Both the position numbers and the translations under genes were made by a program. Below, one piece after another: positions 18,766 to 27,456 of a stretch of DNA of 64,000 nucleotides (position 1 is its first letter; every line of letters begins with the position of its first letter). Source of the DNA: Streptomyces morookaense (lineage in GTDB: Bacteria; Actinomycetota; Actinomycetes; Streptomycetales; Streptomycetaceae). The notes under the pieces were generated by a model. It saw only the letters and a program-made list of their open reading frames with translations, was not told where the DNA came from and searched no databases. The stretch lies in assembly GCF_013030945.1 (NCBI RefSeq), contig NZ_JABBXF010000058.1, positions 1 through 64,000 of the forward strand, given 5' to 3'.

Positions 18766-19764
18766 ATGGCAGGCAACCACACCCGTGGGCGCATACGCCA
18801 CCGGCTCGCCCATCTCGTCGTCCCGCACGGCCACGAGGCCATGGACAAGGTCGACTCCGCCATGGAGGCCTCCCGCGAGGGCATGCGCACGCTCTGGCTC
18901 TCCCTCGCCGTCCTCGGGCTGACGACCGTCGTCCAGGCGGTCGTCGTCGCCCTGTCCGGCTCCGTCGCGCTCCTCGGCGACACCGTGCACAATGCGGCGG
19001 ACGCCCTGACGGCCGTCCCGCTGGGCGTCGCCTTCGTGCTGGGGCGCAGGGCGGCCAACCGGCGCTACACGTACGGCTACGGGCGCGCCGAGGACCTCGC
19101 CGGCGTCGCCGTCGTGCTCACCATCGCCGCCTCCTCCGTCTTCGCCGCCTGCGAGGCGGTCGACCGTCTGCTGCACCCGCGTGACGTCACGCACCTGTGG
19201 GCGGTGGCCGCGGCCGCGTTCGCCGGGTTCCTCGGCAACGAGTGGGTGGCGCGCTACCGGATCCGTACCGGCCGGCGGATCGGTTCCGCCGCTCTGGTCG
19301 CCGACGGCCTGCACGCCCGTACCGACGGCTTCACCTCCCTCGCCGTGCTCCTCGGTGCGGGCGGCGCCGCCCTGGGGTGGCGTCCGGCGGACCCGCTCGT
19401 CGGTCTGTTCGTCACGGCCGCGATCCTCATGGTGCTGCGGGACGCCGCCCGCGAGGTCTGCCGGCGTCTGATGGATTCCGTGGATCCTGCGCTCGTCGAC
19501 ACGGCGGAGGCGGCGCTGCGGTCGGTGGACGGTGTCCGCGGCATCGGGCAGATCCGGATGCGCTGGATCGGTCACACGCTGCGGGCCGAGGCCGACATCG
19601 TCGTCGACCCGGATCTGACGGTGGTGCGTGCGCACGGTCTCGCCGTGGCCGCGGAGCACGCCCTGATCCATGCCCTCCCCCGGCTGACGGCCGCGACCGT
19701 GCACATGGATCACACCCCCGCCGGCGCCGACCCGCACGCCGGGCTCGCCCACCACTGGGTCTGA
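18766..19764 (+). CDS. Cation diffusion facilitator (CDF) transporter
   Basis: 332 residues from ATG 18766, with GGTGG as weak ribosome site; an in-frame ATG at 18721 would add 15 residues. Six membrane segments are apparent from about residue 40 to 235. The TM2 motif HNAADALT and TM5 motif HARTDGFTS each provide the HxxxD pair of the transport metal site. A cytosolic C-terminal domain with DLTVVRAHGLA and HMDHTP follows. CDF proteins export Zn2+, Fe2+, Co2+ or Mn2+ in exchange for protons. The two-His/two-Asp site suggests Zn2+ or Co2+, although the metal is uncertain. Confidence 0.9.
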   Translation: MAGNHTRGRIRHRLAHLVVPHGHEAMDKVDSAMEASREGMRTLWLSLAVLGLTTVVQAVVVALSGSVALLGDTVHNAADALTAVPLGVAFVLGRRAANRRYTYGYGRAEDLAGVAVVLTIAASSVFAACEAVDRLLHPRDVTHLWAVAAAAFAGFLGNEWVARYRIRTGRRIGSAALVADGLHARTDGFTSLAVLLGAGGAALGWRPADPLVGLFVTAAILMVLRDAAREVCRRLMDSVDPALVDTAEAALRSVDGVRGIGQIRMRWIGHTLRAEADIVVDPDLTVVRAHGLAVAAEHALIHALPRLTAATVHMDHTPAGADPHAGLAHHWV

Positions 19765-19865
19765 GCGGTCAGGTGCCGAACGGCTTGCCGTCCGGCGTCC
19801 GGTGCGGGGTGGGCAGTTCCCGGAGGAGACCGTGTCGGGCCCCGTCGATACGTCCGCCTGTCCGT

Positions 19866-20624
19866 TCAGGCCGGGCCGGCGATGCCCGGTCCGGCCTGCC
19901 GGGCCAGGGGGTTGGAACCGATGGAGTTGTGAATGCTGAAGTTGACGGCGTCCGAGCGGTAGCGGTCGTCGGACCATTCGACGGGGCGGCCGGTGCGGGT
20001 GGTGGTGACGCGCCGGACGCGCAGCAGGGGGCTGCCGCGGCGGACGCCGAGGTGTGCGGCGTCCGCGGTGCCGGCGGCGACGGCGTCGATGAGGTGTTCG
20101 CCGTAGCTGAAGACGAGGCCGGTGGTCTCGTAGAGCTGCTGGGTGACGGACTCGCAGGCGGGGTCGAGGCGTTCGACGTCCGGGGCTATCCAGTCGGCGT
20201 AGACGGTGCGTTCGAGGAGGACGCGTTCGCCGTCGAGGCTGCGGACGCGCAGGACGTGCAGGACGTCGGCGCCTTCCGTCAGGTGCAGGCGTGCGCGGTC
20301 CTCCGCCGTGGCGGGCCGGCGTGTGCTGGAGATGACCTGCCCGGTCGCGGTGTGGCCCATGGAGCGTGCCCACTGGGCGAAGCTGCGCAGTTCGGTGAAG
20401 CTCTGGCTGCGCCGGCCGGCCAGGACGACGCGGCGTGCCCCTTGCCGGGAGCCGATCATTCCTTCGGAGGTGAGGGTGGCGATGGCCTGCCGGACGGTGC
20501 CGCGCGAGACCCCGTAGCGGGCGGCGAGTTCGGATTCCGAGGGCAGGCGCGCCCCGACGGGGTACTCCTCGGCGTCGATGGCGCGCCGGAGCCCGTCGGC
20601 GATCTCCTCGTACCGTGCCCGCAC
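19866..20624 (-). CDS. GntR-family regulator with UTRA domain
   Basis: 252 residues from GTG 20624, which follows GGAGGGGG. Winged helix-turn-helix at about residues 5-70 (LPSESELAARYGVSRGTVRQAIATL), then a UTRA ligand-binding domain (residues 85-235). It diverges from the ABC importer operon at 20874. A 7-4-7 palindrome at 20840 lies just before that operon, the expected position for repression by this protein. HutC/PhnF-type members respond to imported small molecules such as sugars phosphates, histidine intermediates or phosphonates. Confidence 0.9.
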   Translation of the reverse strand: MRARYEEIADGLRRAIDAEEYPVGARLPSESELAARYGVSRGTVRQAIATLTSEGMIGSRQGARRVVLAGRRSQSFTELRSFAQWARSMGHTATGQVISSTRRPATAEDRARLHLTEGADVLHVLRVRSLDGERVLLERTVYADWIAPDVERLDPACESVTQQLYETTGLVFSYGEHLIDAVAAGTADAAHLGVRRGSPLLRVRRVTTTRTGRPVEWSDDRYRSDAVNFSIHNSIGSNPLARQAGPGIAGPA

Positions 20625-20839
20625 CGGATTCCCCCTCCGTTCGGCGGTGCTGCGGTTGTGCGCAGCGTCCGTGACAGGTCCAGCGTAGCCGAGCGTGCGG
20701 CAAACCGGTCGTCCGGATTTCCGATCGGTCCCCATCGGTGACACGTGCCTGGTCAGCGCGGCCGGATGGCCTCCTTCCGGGGTGCCGGGGTTTCTCCGCC
20801 GTTCACTTTCCGGTCATGGACGCCGTGCCTACTGTGGCC

Positions 20840-20857
20840 AACTTGTCCATACAAGTT
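20840..20857. promoter_or_regulatory. Palindromic operator, likely for the GntR regulator
   Basis: AACTTGT-CCAT-ACAAGTT is a perfect 7-bp inverted repeat ending 16 nt before the GTG of the solute-binding protein gene. It would cover the transcription start or leader. The AT-rich half sites stand out in this GC-rich region and resemble the ACTTGT..ACAAGT type of GntR/HutC sites. Confidence 0.7.
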
Positions 20858-20873
20858 GTCTCGAGGAGACACA

Positions 20874-22052
20874 GTGATCACGATCCGGAACAGAAGCGCC
20901 GCCGAGGCCTTCCCCAAGGCGGTCGCCCTCACCTGCGGCCTGTCCACCGCGGCGCTCGTCCTGAGCGCGTGCGGCGCGGCCCCCTCCGGCCAGGCCGGTG
21001 CCGCGGGCGGCAAGAATGCGGCGACGGCCGCCTCCGCCGGGGACCTGGGCGGGATGGACGCCCTCGTCGCCGCCGCGAAGAAGGAGGGCACGCTCAACGC
21101 GATCGCCCTGCCGCGCGACTGGGCCGACTACGGTGCTCTGATCGACGGGTTCACCGCCAAGTACGGCATCAAGGTGAACGTCGACAACCCGACCGGCTCC
21201 AGCCAGGACGAGATCAGCGCCATCACCTCCCGCAAGGGCCAGGACCGAGCCCCCGACGTGGTCGACCTCGGCCAGTCGTTCGCCCTCGGTGCCGCGCAGC
21301 AGGGCCTGCTCGCCCCGTACAAGGTGGCCGGCTTCGACGGCATACCGCAGGGCCAGAAGGACCCGCAGGCCCGCTGGTACAACGACTACGGCGGCTACAT
21401 CTCCATCGGCTGCGACGCCAAGCGCGTCAAGGACTGCCCGAAGACCTTCGCCGACCTGCGCAAGCCCGAGTACCGCGGCCAGGTCGCCCTCAACGGCAAC
21501 CCGACCAAGGCCGGAGCCGCGTTCGCGGCCGTCTACGCCGCCGCGCTCGCGAGCGGGGGGTCGTTCGACAACATCAAGCCGGGCCTGGACTACTTCGCGG
21601 AGCTTCGGCAGAACGGCAACTACACGCCCGTGGAGGCCACTTCGGCCACCATCGAGAAGGGCGAGACGCCGATCACCGTCGACTGGGACTACCTCAACGC
21701 CGGCTACGCCGAGCAGTTCAAGGACAAGGGCGTGGACTGGCAGGTCTCCGTCCCCGAGGACGGCAAGTTCTCCCAGTACTACTCGCAGGCGGTCAACAAG
21801 GACGCCCCGCACCCGGCGGCGGCCCGGCTGTGGCAGGAGTACCTCTACAGCGCCGAGGGGCAGAACCTCTACCTCAAGGGCCACGCCCGTCCCGCGCTGA
21901 TGGACGCCATGGCGAAGGCAGGCACCCTGGACAAGGACGCCGCGGCCAAGCTGCCGCCGGTCTCCGGCACCCCGTCCTTCCCGACCGAGGCCCAGCAGGC
22001 CGCGGCCAAGCAGACGCTGGCCCAGGGCTGGGGCCAGGCCGTCTCCGGGTGA
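20874..22052 (+). CDS. ABC transporter solute-binding lipoprotein (family 1, phosphonate/iron type)
   Basis: 392 residues from GTG 20874 with GAGGAG upstream. Signal peptide ends in the lipobox LSAC (Cys33), so it is anchored to the outer face of the membrane. The mature part is a type II periplasmic-binding fold starting GGMDALVAAAKKEGTLN and containing DVVDLGQSFALGAA, VNKDAPHPAAARLWQEYL and YSAEGQNLYLKG, features of the family that includes ferric-ion and 2-aminoethylphosphonate (PhnS-like) binding proteins. It overlaps the first permease gene by 1 nt (TGATG). The ligand is inferred to be a phosphorus compound only because of the phosphatase fusion further down the operon. Confidence 0.85.
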   Translation: MITIRNRSAAEAFPKAVALTCGLSTAALVLSACGAAPSGQAGAAGGKNAATAASAGDLGGMDALVAAAKKEGTLNAIALPRDWADYGALIDGFTAKYGIKVNVDNPTGSSQDEISAITSRKGQDRAPDVVDLGQSFALGAAQQGLLAPYKVAGFDGIPQGQKDPQARWYNDYGGYISIGCDAKRVKDCPKTFADLRKPEYRGQVALNGNPTKAGAAFAAVYAAALASGGSFDNIKPGLDYFAELRQNGNYTPVEATSATIEKGETPITVDWDYLNAGYAEQFKDKGVDWQVSVPEDGKFSQYYSQAVNKDAPHPAAARLWQEYLYSAEGQNLYLKGHARPALMDAMAKAGTLDKDAAAKLPPVSGTPSFPTEAQQAAAKQTLAQGWGQAVSG

Positions 22053-22972
22053 TGCGCTCCATGACCACTGCCGCCGTCACCTCCGGGGCGGACGCCGCGC
22101 CGCCCGCCGCCTCCGCCGCACCCGCGCGGCGGAGGCGCCCCGCGGCCGGGCTCACCGCGGTGCCGCTGCTCGCCTTCACCGCCATCGGCTTCGGGGCCCC
22201 GGTCCTCGCCATGGCCCTCGGGGCGTTCAGTGTCAAGGACCCGGCCACCGGCGCGAGTTCGTTCTCCTTCGCCAACCTCACCGCGTCCCTGCACGGGCCC
22301 TATCTGACCGCGCTGCTCGGCAGCGTCGAACTCTCCGCCGTCTCGGCCGCGCTCGCCGCCGTGCTCGGGCTGCTGCTCGCCCAGGCGGTGGTGGCCTTCG
22401 GCTCCCGGACCCTGCGCGATGCCGTGCTCACCGGATCCGGCGTGCTCGCCAACTTCGGCGGCGTGCCGCTCGCGTTCGCCTTCGTCGCCACCCTCGGCAA
22501 CTCCGGTGTGCTGACCCGGCATCTGGGGCTGGCCGATGCGGGCTGGAGCCTCTACAGCTTCTGGGGCCTGACCCTCACCTACCTGTACTTCCTCGTCCCC
22601 CTCATGGTGCTCACCATCACCCCCGCCCTGGAGGGCCTGCGCGTCCAGTGGCACGAGGCGGCCCGGAACAACGGCGCCACCCGGTGGCAGTACTGGCGGC
22701 ACGTCGCCCTGCCGGTGCTCGCGCCGTCCCTGCTCGGCGGGTTCGTCCTGCTCTTCGGCAGCGCCTTCGCCGCCTACGCCACCGCCGCGGCCATGGTCGG
22801 CAGCTCCATCCCGCTGATCACCCTGCAGATCGCCGACGCGATCTCCGGCAACGTCCTGGTCGGCCAGGAGAACGTGGCCCTCGCGCTGAGCCTCGACATG
22901 GTCGTGGTCGCCGGGCTGGTCATGGCCGTCCACCTGCCCCTGCAACGACGGAGTGCCCGATGGTTCGACTGA
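22052..22972 (+). CDS. ABC transporter permease (importer subunit 1)
   Basis: 306 residues with six membrane segments. The EAA loop is recognisable as EAARNNGATRWQYWRHVALPVLAPSLL shortened here to its key residues Glu-Ala-Ala and Gly. An N-terminal Ala/Pro/Arg-rich tail of about 35 residues precedes TM1. ATG 22052 overlaps the binding-protein stop; GTG 22049 and ATG 22061 are alternatives. The 3' end overlaps the second permease by 13 nt, so the two are probably translated together and form the heterodimeric channel. Confidence 0.88.
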   Translation: MRSMTTAAVTSGADAAPPAASAAPARRRRPAAGLTAVPLLAFTAIGFGAPVLAMALGAFSVKDPATGASSFSFANLTASLHGPYLTALLGSVELSAVSAALAAVLGLLLAQAVVAFGSRTLRDAVLTGSGVLANFGGVPLAFAFVATLGNSGVLTRHLGLADAGWSLYSFWGLTLTYLYFLVPLMVLTITPALEGLRVQWHEAARNNGATRWQYWRHVALPVLAPSLLGGFVLLFGSAFAAYATAAAMVGSSIPLITLQIADAISGNVLVGQENVALALSLDMVVVAGLVMAVHLPLQRRSARWFD

Positions 22973-23832
22973 CCGCACGCACCGCCGCCGGGCCGCCCGG
23001 CCGCCGCGGCACCGCGGTCCTCGCCCTGGCGGGCGGCTACTTCCTGCTCCCGCTGGCCGCCTCGGTGGTCTTCACCGTCGACGTGCCCGGCGAGGGACTC
23101 ACCACGGACGCCTACCGGCAACTCGTCGGCGCCGACGGGTTCCTGCCCAGCCTGCTGCTCTCGCTGGGCCTGGCCGCCGCGACCGTCGCCCTGGTGCTGC
23201 TGCTGACGGTGCCGGCCGCGCTGGCCGTGCGCCTGGGCGCGCCGAAGCTGCGGCCGGTGCTGGAGGTGGTGTGCTCGCTGCCGCTCGTGGTGCCGCCCAT
23301 CGCGCTGGTGGCCGGCGTCGGGACGGTGCTGCGCTGGGGCCCGGACCACCTGGCCGACACCCCGTTCTTCCGGACCTTCGCGGCGCTGCAGAACCCCTCC
23401 TTCCCCGTCGTGCTCGTCATCGTCTACACGGTGATGTCGCTGCCCTTCGTGTACCGGGCGCTCGACGCGGGGCTGCGGGCCGTCGACGTGCGCACCCTCG
23501 TCGAGGCCGCCCGCAGCTGCGGCGCGGGGTGGCCGCGGGCGGTGGCGGGCGTGGTCCTGCCCAATCTGCGCGGGGCCCTGCTCAACGCCGCCTTCCTCAC
23601 CCTCGCCCTGGTCCTGGGCGAGTTCACCGTGGCCAGGATCCTGGGCTTCCAGCCGTTCGCGGTCTGGATCGTCAACGTCAGCGGCACACAGGCCCGGCTG
23701 TCCGTGGCCGTGTCCGTCATCAGCCTGCTGATCACCTGGGTGCTGCTGCTCGTGCTGGCGTTCCTCGGCGGACGCCGTTCCTCCTCCCGTACCACCGACT
23801 CCCGTACCACCGATCAGGAGAGTTCCGCCTGA
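22960..23832 (+). CDS. ABC transporter permease (importer subunit 2)
   Basis: 290 residues, six membrane segments. The EAA loop is EAARSCGAGWPRAVAGVVLP, the contact point for the ATPase. The C-terminus is a hydrophilic tail with a short duplicated SRTTD motif. It pairs with the preceding permease, and its stop overlaps the ATPase start by 1 nt. Confidence 0.88.
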   Translation: MVRLTARTAAGPPGRRGTAVLALAGGYFLLPLAASVVFTVDVPGEGLTTDAYRQLVGADGFLPSLLLSLGLAAATVALVLLLTVPAALAVRLGAPKLRPVLEVVCSLPLVVPPIALVAGVGTVLRWGPDHLADTPFFRTFAALQNPSFPVVLVIVYTVMSLPFVYRALDAGLRAVDVRTLVEAARSCGAGWPRAVAGVVLPNLRGALLNAAFLTLALVLGEFTVARILGFQPFAVWIVNVSGTQARLSVAVSVISLLITWVLLLVLAFLGGRRSSSRTTDSRTTDQESSA

Positions 23833-24926
23833 TGTCCTCCACGACCCTTGCGACCCCCGCCGCCCCGGCCGACGCCCCCGTGGAGGGAGCGGCCTCGGTC
23901 GAACTCCGCGGCCTGCGCCGCGCGTTCGGCCCGACCGTCGCCCTCGACGGGCTCGACCTGACCGCCCGGCCCGGTGAACTCCTCGCCCTGCTCGGCCCGT
24001 CCGGCTGCGGCAAGACCACCGCGCTGCGCATGCTGGCCGGCTTCGAGCACCCCGACTCCGGGCAGATCCTGGTGGACGGCCGCGACATCACGCCCGTACC
24101 GGCCCACCGGCGCGACGCCGGCATGGTGTTCCAGTCCTACAGCCTCTTCCCCCACCTGAACGCCCTGGACAACGTGGCGTTCGGGATGCGGATGCGCAAG
24201 GTGCCCGCAGCACAGCGGCGTTCGCGTGCTGCCGAACTGCTGGAACTGGTGGGCCTGCCCGACAAGGGCGCCCGTTTCCCGCACCAGCTCTCCGGCGGCC
24301 AGCAGCAGCGCATCGCCCTGGCCCGCGCCCTGGCCCTGCGCCCCCGGGTGCTGCTGCTGGACGAGCCGCTGTCCGCGCTGGACGCCAAGGTGCGGCTCAC
24401 GCTGCGCGAGGAGATACGGCGCGTGCAGCAGGAGTCGGGCATCACCACCGTGTTCGTCACCCACGACCAGGAGGAGGCCCTGTCCATGGCCGACCGGGTC
24501 GCGGTGATGCGGGCCGGCCGCATGGAGCAGTGCGCCACCCCGGCCGATCTCTACGGGCGCCCGGCCACCGCCTTCGTCGCCGAGTTCGTGGGCACGATGA
24601 GCCGCATCCCCGCCCGTATCACCGCTGCCGGCACCGTCGAGGTGCTGGGCCGCCGCCTGCCCGTGGACGGCGAGGCGCCCGCCGGCCCCGACGTCGACGT
24701 GCTCGTCCGCCCCGAGGCGGTACGGGTGAGCGCGGACGCCGGGGGCGAGGCCTGCATCACCGCGACGGCGTTCCTCGGCGCCGTCACCCGCCTGACCGTC
24801 CGCCTGCCCGACGGGACCACGGTCAAGGCCGATGTGCCCACGCACGACGCCGCCGCGCTCGCCCCGGGCGCAGCGGTCGCCCTGACCCTGCCCGACCGGC
24901 CGGTGCTCGCCGCCGCCCGCGCGTGA
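23832..24926 (+). CDS. ABC transporter ATP-binding protein (importer)
   Basis: 364 residues. Nucleotide-binding domain with GPSGCGKTT (Walker A), LSGGQQQRIALARAL signature and LLLDEPLSALDAKVR (Walker B), then a C-terminal TOBE regulatory domain (about residues 285-360) as in spermidine/iron/phosphonate importers (PotA/PhnT/FbpC type). Together with the preceding genes it makes a complete binding-protein-dependent importer. After it a 53-nt spacer with a 12-bp tandem repeat leads to the phosphatase fusion gene. Confidence 0.92.
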   Translation: MSSTTLATPAAPADAPVEGAASVELRGLRRAFGPTVALDGLDLTARPGELLALLGPSGCGKTTALRMLAGFEHPDSGQILVDGRDITPVPAHRRDAGMVFQSYSLFPHLNALDNVAFGMRMRKVPAAQRRSRAAELLELVGLPDKGARFPHQLSGGQQQRIALARALALRPRVLLLDEPLSALDAKVRLTLREEIRRVQQESGITTVFVTHDQEEALSMADRVAVMRAGRMEQCATPADLYGRPATAFVAEFVGTMSRIPARITAAGTVEVLGRRLPVDGEAPAGPDVDVLVRPEAVRVSADAGGEACITATAFLGAVTRLTVRLPDGTTVKADVPTHDAAALAPGAAVALTLPDRPVLAAARA

Positions 24927-24935
24927 CCCCGACGT

Positions 24936-24959
24936 CCCCTGACGGATCCCCTGACGGAT
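24936..24959. repeat. Two tandem 12-bp direct repeats
   Basis: The unit CCCCTGACGGAT occurs twice head-to-tail in the spacer between the importer ATPase and the phosphatase fusion gene. No function is evident. Confidence 0.6.
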
Positions 24960-24979
24960 CCTTTTACGGAAGAGAGCCC

Positions 24980-26788
24980 GTGTCCCACCACCCCGCCGAC
25001 GCCCGCCCCCTCCAGGCCGTTCTGTTCGACATGGACGGCACCCTCGTGGACACCGAGGAGTTGTGGTGGCAGGCCGTCCGACACGTCGCGTCCGCCCGGG
25101 AGTACGAGCTCACGGACGCCGACCTGCCCGACGTGCTGGGCCGTCCCGTGGAGCACACCGCGGCCCATCTGCAGCGCGTCACCGGCGCCTCCGCCGGGGC
25201 GCTGTGCGCCGAGCTGCACCGGGAGTTCGCGGCCCGGGTCGAGTCCGAGGTCGTGCCGCGGCCCGGCGCGCTCGAACTGCTCGACGAACTGCACCGGCAG
25301 GGCATCCGCACCGCTCTGGTGACCGCCTCGCCGCGCACCGTGGTGGACATCGTGCTGCGCAGCCTGGGCCCCGAGCGGTTCGCGGTGTCCGTCACCGCCG
25401 ACGACACCCCGCGCACCAAGCCCGCCCCCGACCCGTACCTCGCGGCGGCCCGCGCCCTGGGCGTCGAGCCCTCGGCGTGCGTCGCCGTGGAGGACACCCC
25501 GACCGGTGTGGCCTCGGCCGAGGCCGCGGGCTGCCCGGTGCTCGCCGTCCCCTCCCTCGCTCCCGTACCCGCGGCTCCCGGGCGGACGGTGCTCGACAGC
25601 CTGGAGCGGGCCGATGTCGCGCTGCTGGAGGCCATGGTGACCGAAGGGGCGTTCCTCGTCCCGGCGTTCACCACCCGCAACGGCCGCGCCGGCGAGCCGT
25701 TCCGTGCCGCTGTCGCCGGGCTGTTCCGCGGCGCCGGGCCGGTGTTCGCCAAGGCCGCGGGCCCGGAGTGGGTGCAGGTCGGCGCCGACGGCACCCTCAC
25801 CGGCACGCCGGCGGAAGCAGGCACGTACGAGGTCGTCGTCACGGCCGGCGGCGGGGCGTGCGTCACCGTGCGCATCCCGGTCGTCGGGGCGGACGAGCGC
25901 CTGGTGAGCCGGCTCAGGGTGATGAGCTGGAACCTGTGGCTCGGCGGCACGCCCGTCGCCGGCCACCGTGCGAAGCAGCTCACGGTGCTGCTCGACGCCG
26001 ACGTGGACGTCGTGGCCCTCCAGGAGACGGGCGGTGCCTCCGCGAAGGAGCTGGCGGATGCCCTCGGCTGGGACCACCACCAGGCCGGTCACAACCTCGG
26101 CGTCATCAGCCGCTATCCCGTCACCGCCCGCTTCGGCACCCCGGCCCCGTCCGGCTACGGCGCCGCAGGTGTCACCGTCCGGCTGGACGACCGGGACGAC
26201 CGGGACTGTGCCGTGCAGGACGTCACCGTGTGGAGCGCGCACCTCAACTACACGCCCTACGGCCCCTACGACGCCTGCTTCGGCGGGCAGCCCGTGCCGG
26301 TGCTGCTCGAGCACGAGGAGGCCTCCGGGCGGGTGGCCGAAATGGCGGAGGTGCTGCGGGACATGGCGGACGACCTCGCCCGGTGCGACACCACGCCCGT
26401 GCTGCTCATGGGCGACTTCAACACGCCCTCGCACCTGGACTGGACGCGGAACCCGGCTTCCCTGCACGGCGGTTGCGGCCCCGTCCCGTGGCCGGTCACG
26501 CAGGCTGCCGAGGAGGCCGGGCTGCGCGACTCCTACCGGGTCGCCCGCCCCGACCCGGTACGCGACCCGGGCACCACGTGGTCCCCGCTGCATCCCCGGC
26601 ACGAGGACGGCAGCGGGCGGCCCGAGCCCCAGGACCGTATCGACTACGTGCTGTTCGCCGGACGCGGCCTGGACGTACAGGACTCCGTCACCCTCGTCAC
26701 CGGTGCCCCGCGTCCCTGGCCGGACGTCGCGGAGAACGTGTGGCCGTCGGACCACGCCGCGGTGATCACGACCTTCACGGTCCGCTGA
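24980..26788 (+). CDS. HAD phosphatase - Ig-like - EEP phosphodiesterase fusion protein
   Basis: 602 residues from GTG 24980 (GGAAGAG upstream). Residues 10-215: HAD-IA phosphatase of the beta-phosphoglucomutase type with FDMDGTLVD (Asp17, Asp19), TASPRT and VAVEDTPTG. Residues about 225-300: a small beta domain like putative Ig (He_PIG) modules, with GEPF and a GTLTGTPAEAGTYEV signature. Residues 312-602: endonuclease/exonuclease/phosphatase domain with MSWNLW (Asn318), LQETGG, SAHLNY, GDFNTPSH, RIDYV and PSDHA, all catalytic motifs present. There is no signal peptide. An EEP phosphodiesterase joined to a monoesterase suggests stepwise removal of phosphate from one imported diester. It is the fifth gene of the GntR-controlled importer operon and overlaps the SMR gene by 1 nt. 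Confidence 0.85.
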   Translation: MSHHPADARPLQAVLFDMDGTLVDTEELWWQAVRHVASAREYELTDADLPDVLGRPVEHTAAHLQRVTGASAGALCAELHREFAARVESEVVPRPGALELLDELHRQGIRTALVTASPRTVVDIVLRSLGPERFAVSVTADDTPRTKPAPDPYLAAARALGVEPSACVAVEDTPTGVASAEAAGCPVLAVPSLAPVPAAPGRTVLDSLERADVALLEAMVTEGAFLVPAFTTRNGRAGEPFRAAVAGLFRGAGPVFAKAAGPEWVQVGADGTLTGTPAEAGTYEVVVTAGGGACVTVRIPVVGADERLVSRLRVMSWNLWLGGTPVAGHRAKQLTVLLDADVDVVALQETGGASAKELADALGWDHHQAGHNLGVISRYPVTARFGTPAPSGYGAAGVTVRLDDRDDRDCAVQDVTVWSAHLNYTPYGPYDACFGGQPVPVLLEHEEASGRVAEMAEVLRDMADDLARCDTTPVLLMGDFNTPSHLDWTRNPASLHGGCGPVPWPVTQAAEEAGLRDSYRVARPDPVRDPGTTWSPLHPRHEDGSGRPEPQDRIDYVLFAGRGLDVQDSVTLVTGAPRPWPDVAENVWPSDHAAVITTFTVR

Positions 26789-27111
26789 TGGTGTGGTTGC
26801 TGCTCGCGGGCGCGATCGGGGCCGAGGTCACCGCCACCGTGGCCCTGCGGGCCTCGCAGGGCTTCAGCAGACTCCTCCCGTCCGCCGTCGTGGTCGTCGG
26901 CTACGTCGCCGCGTTCTGCCTCCTGTCCCGGGTGCTGGACCGGGGCCTGGCCCTGGGGGTGGCGTACGGCATCTGGTCGGCGATCGGCGTGACGCTGGTG
27001 TCGGTCATCGGCGCGGTGTGCTTCGGCGACCGGCTGACGTGGACGCAGATCGGCGGCATCGTGCTGGTGGTGGCGGGGGTGCTGGCGCTGGAGCTGGGGC
27101 GTGGGGGCTGA
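26788..27111 (+). CDS. SMR-family (EmrE-like) small multidrug transporter
   Basis: 107 residues with four membrane helices. Glu in the first helix (GAIGAEVTATVALRAS) is the conserved proton/substrate-binding Glu of SMR proteins, and the LGVAYGIWSAIGV and QIGGIVLVVAGV helices match the family. It uses the proton gradient to export small cations or guanidinium-like compounds. It is translationally coupled (TGATG) to the phosphatase fusion, so it may export a product of that pathway such as an amine head group. That link is inference. Its stop abuts the convergent stop of the next gene. Confidence 0.9.
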   Translation: MVWLLLAGAIGAEVTATVALRASQGFSRLLPSAVVVVGYVAAFCLLSRVLDRGLALGVAYGIWSAIGVTLVSVIGAVCFGDRLTWTQIGGIVLVVAGVLALELGRGG

Positions 27112-27456
27112 TCAGCGGAAGCGGCGTACCGTCCGCCCGAGCAGACGGCGAAGCCGGCCGGCGGCCGGGCGGCGACGGTCCGGCCGGACGGGCCGACCGG
27201 GTCCGGCAACGGGGCGGCCGCCCCGGGCCGGGCCGTCCGGCGAGAGGACCGGCGCCTGCCGGTCGGCCTGGGCCCGTACCTCGTGGTGGGCGTCGTGGGC
27301 GGTGATCCGCATGGCCTCCTCGTAGGAGGCGAGCGCCGCGCGCACGGCCGAACCGGCCACGCCACGGCGGCGGGTCAGGACCGCGAGCCAGGTGAAGAAG
27401 CCCATCACCACGGCGAGGCAGCCGGCCAGCACGAGGTAGGGCACGGCGTCGCTCAC
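27112..27456 (-). CDS. Small single-pass membrane protein, unknown function
   Basis: 114 residues. One N-terminal membrane helix (YLVLAGCLAVVMGFFTWLAVL), then an alanine/histidine-containing helix and a long Arg/Pro-rich cytosolic tail. GTG 27456 overlaps the stop of the upstream amidase gene (GTGA), so the two are coupled. No family is recognised. The operon position suggests a role connected with the cell wall amidase. Confidence 0.7.
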   Translation of the reverse strand: MSDAVPYLVLAGCLAVVMGFFTWLAVLTRRRGVAGSAVRAALASYEEAMRITAHDAHHEVRAQADRQAPVLSPDGPARGGRPVAGPGRPVRPDRRRPAAGRLRRLLGRTVRRFR

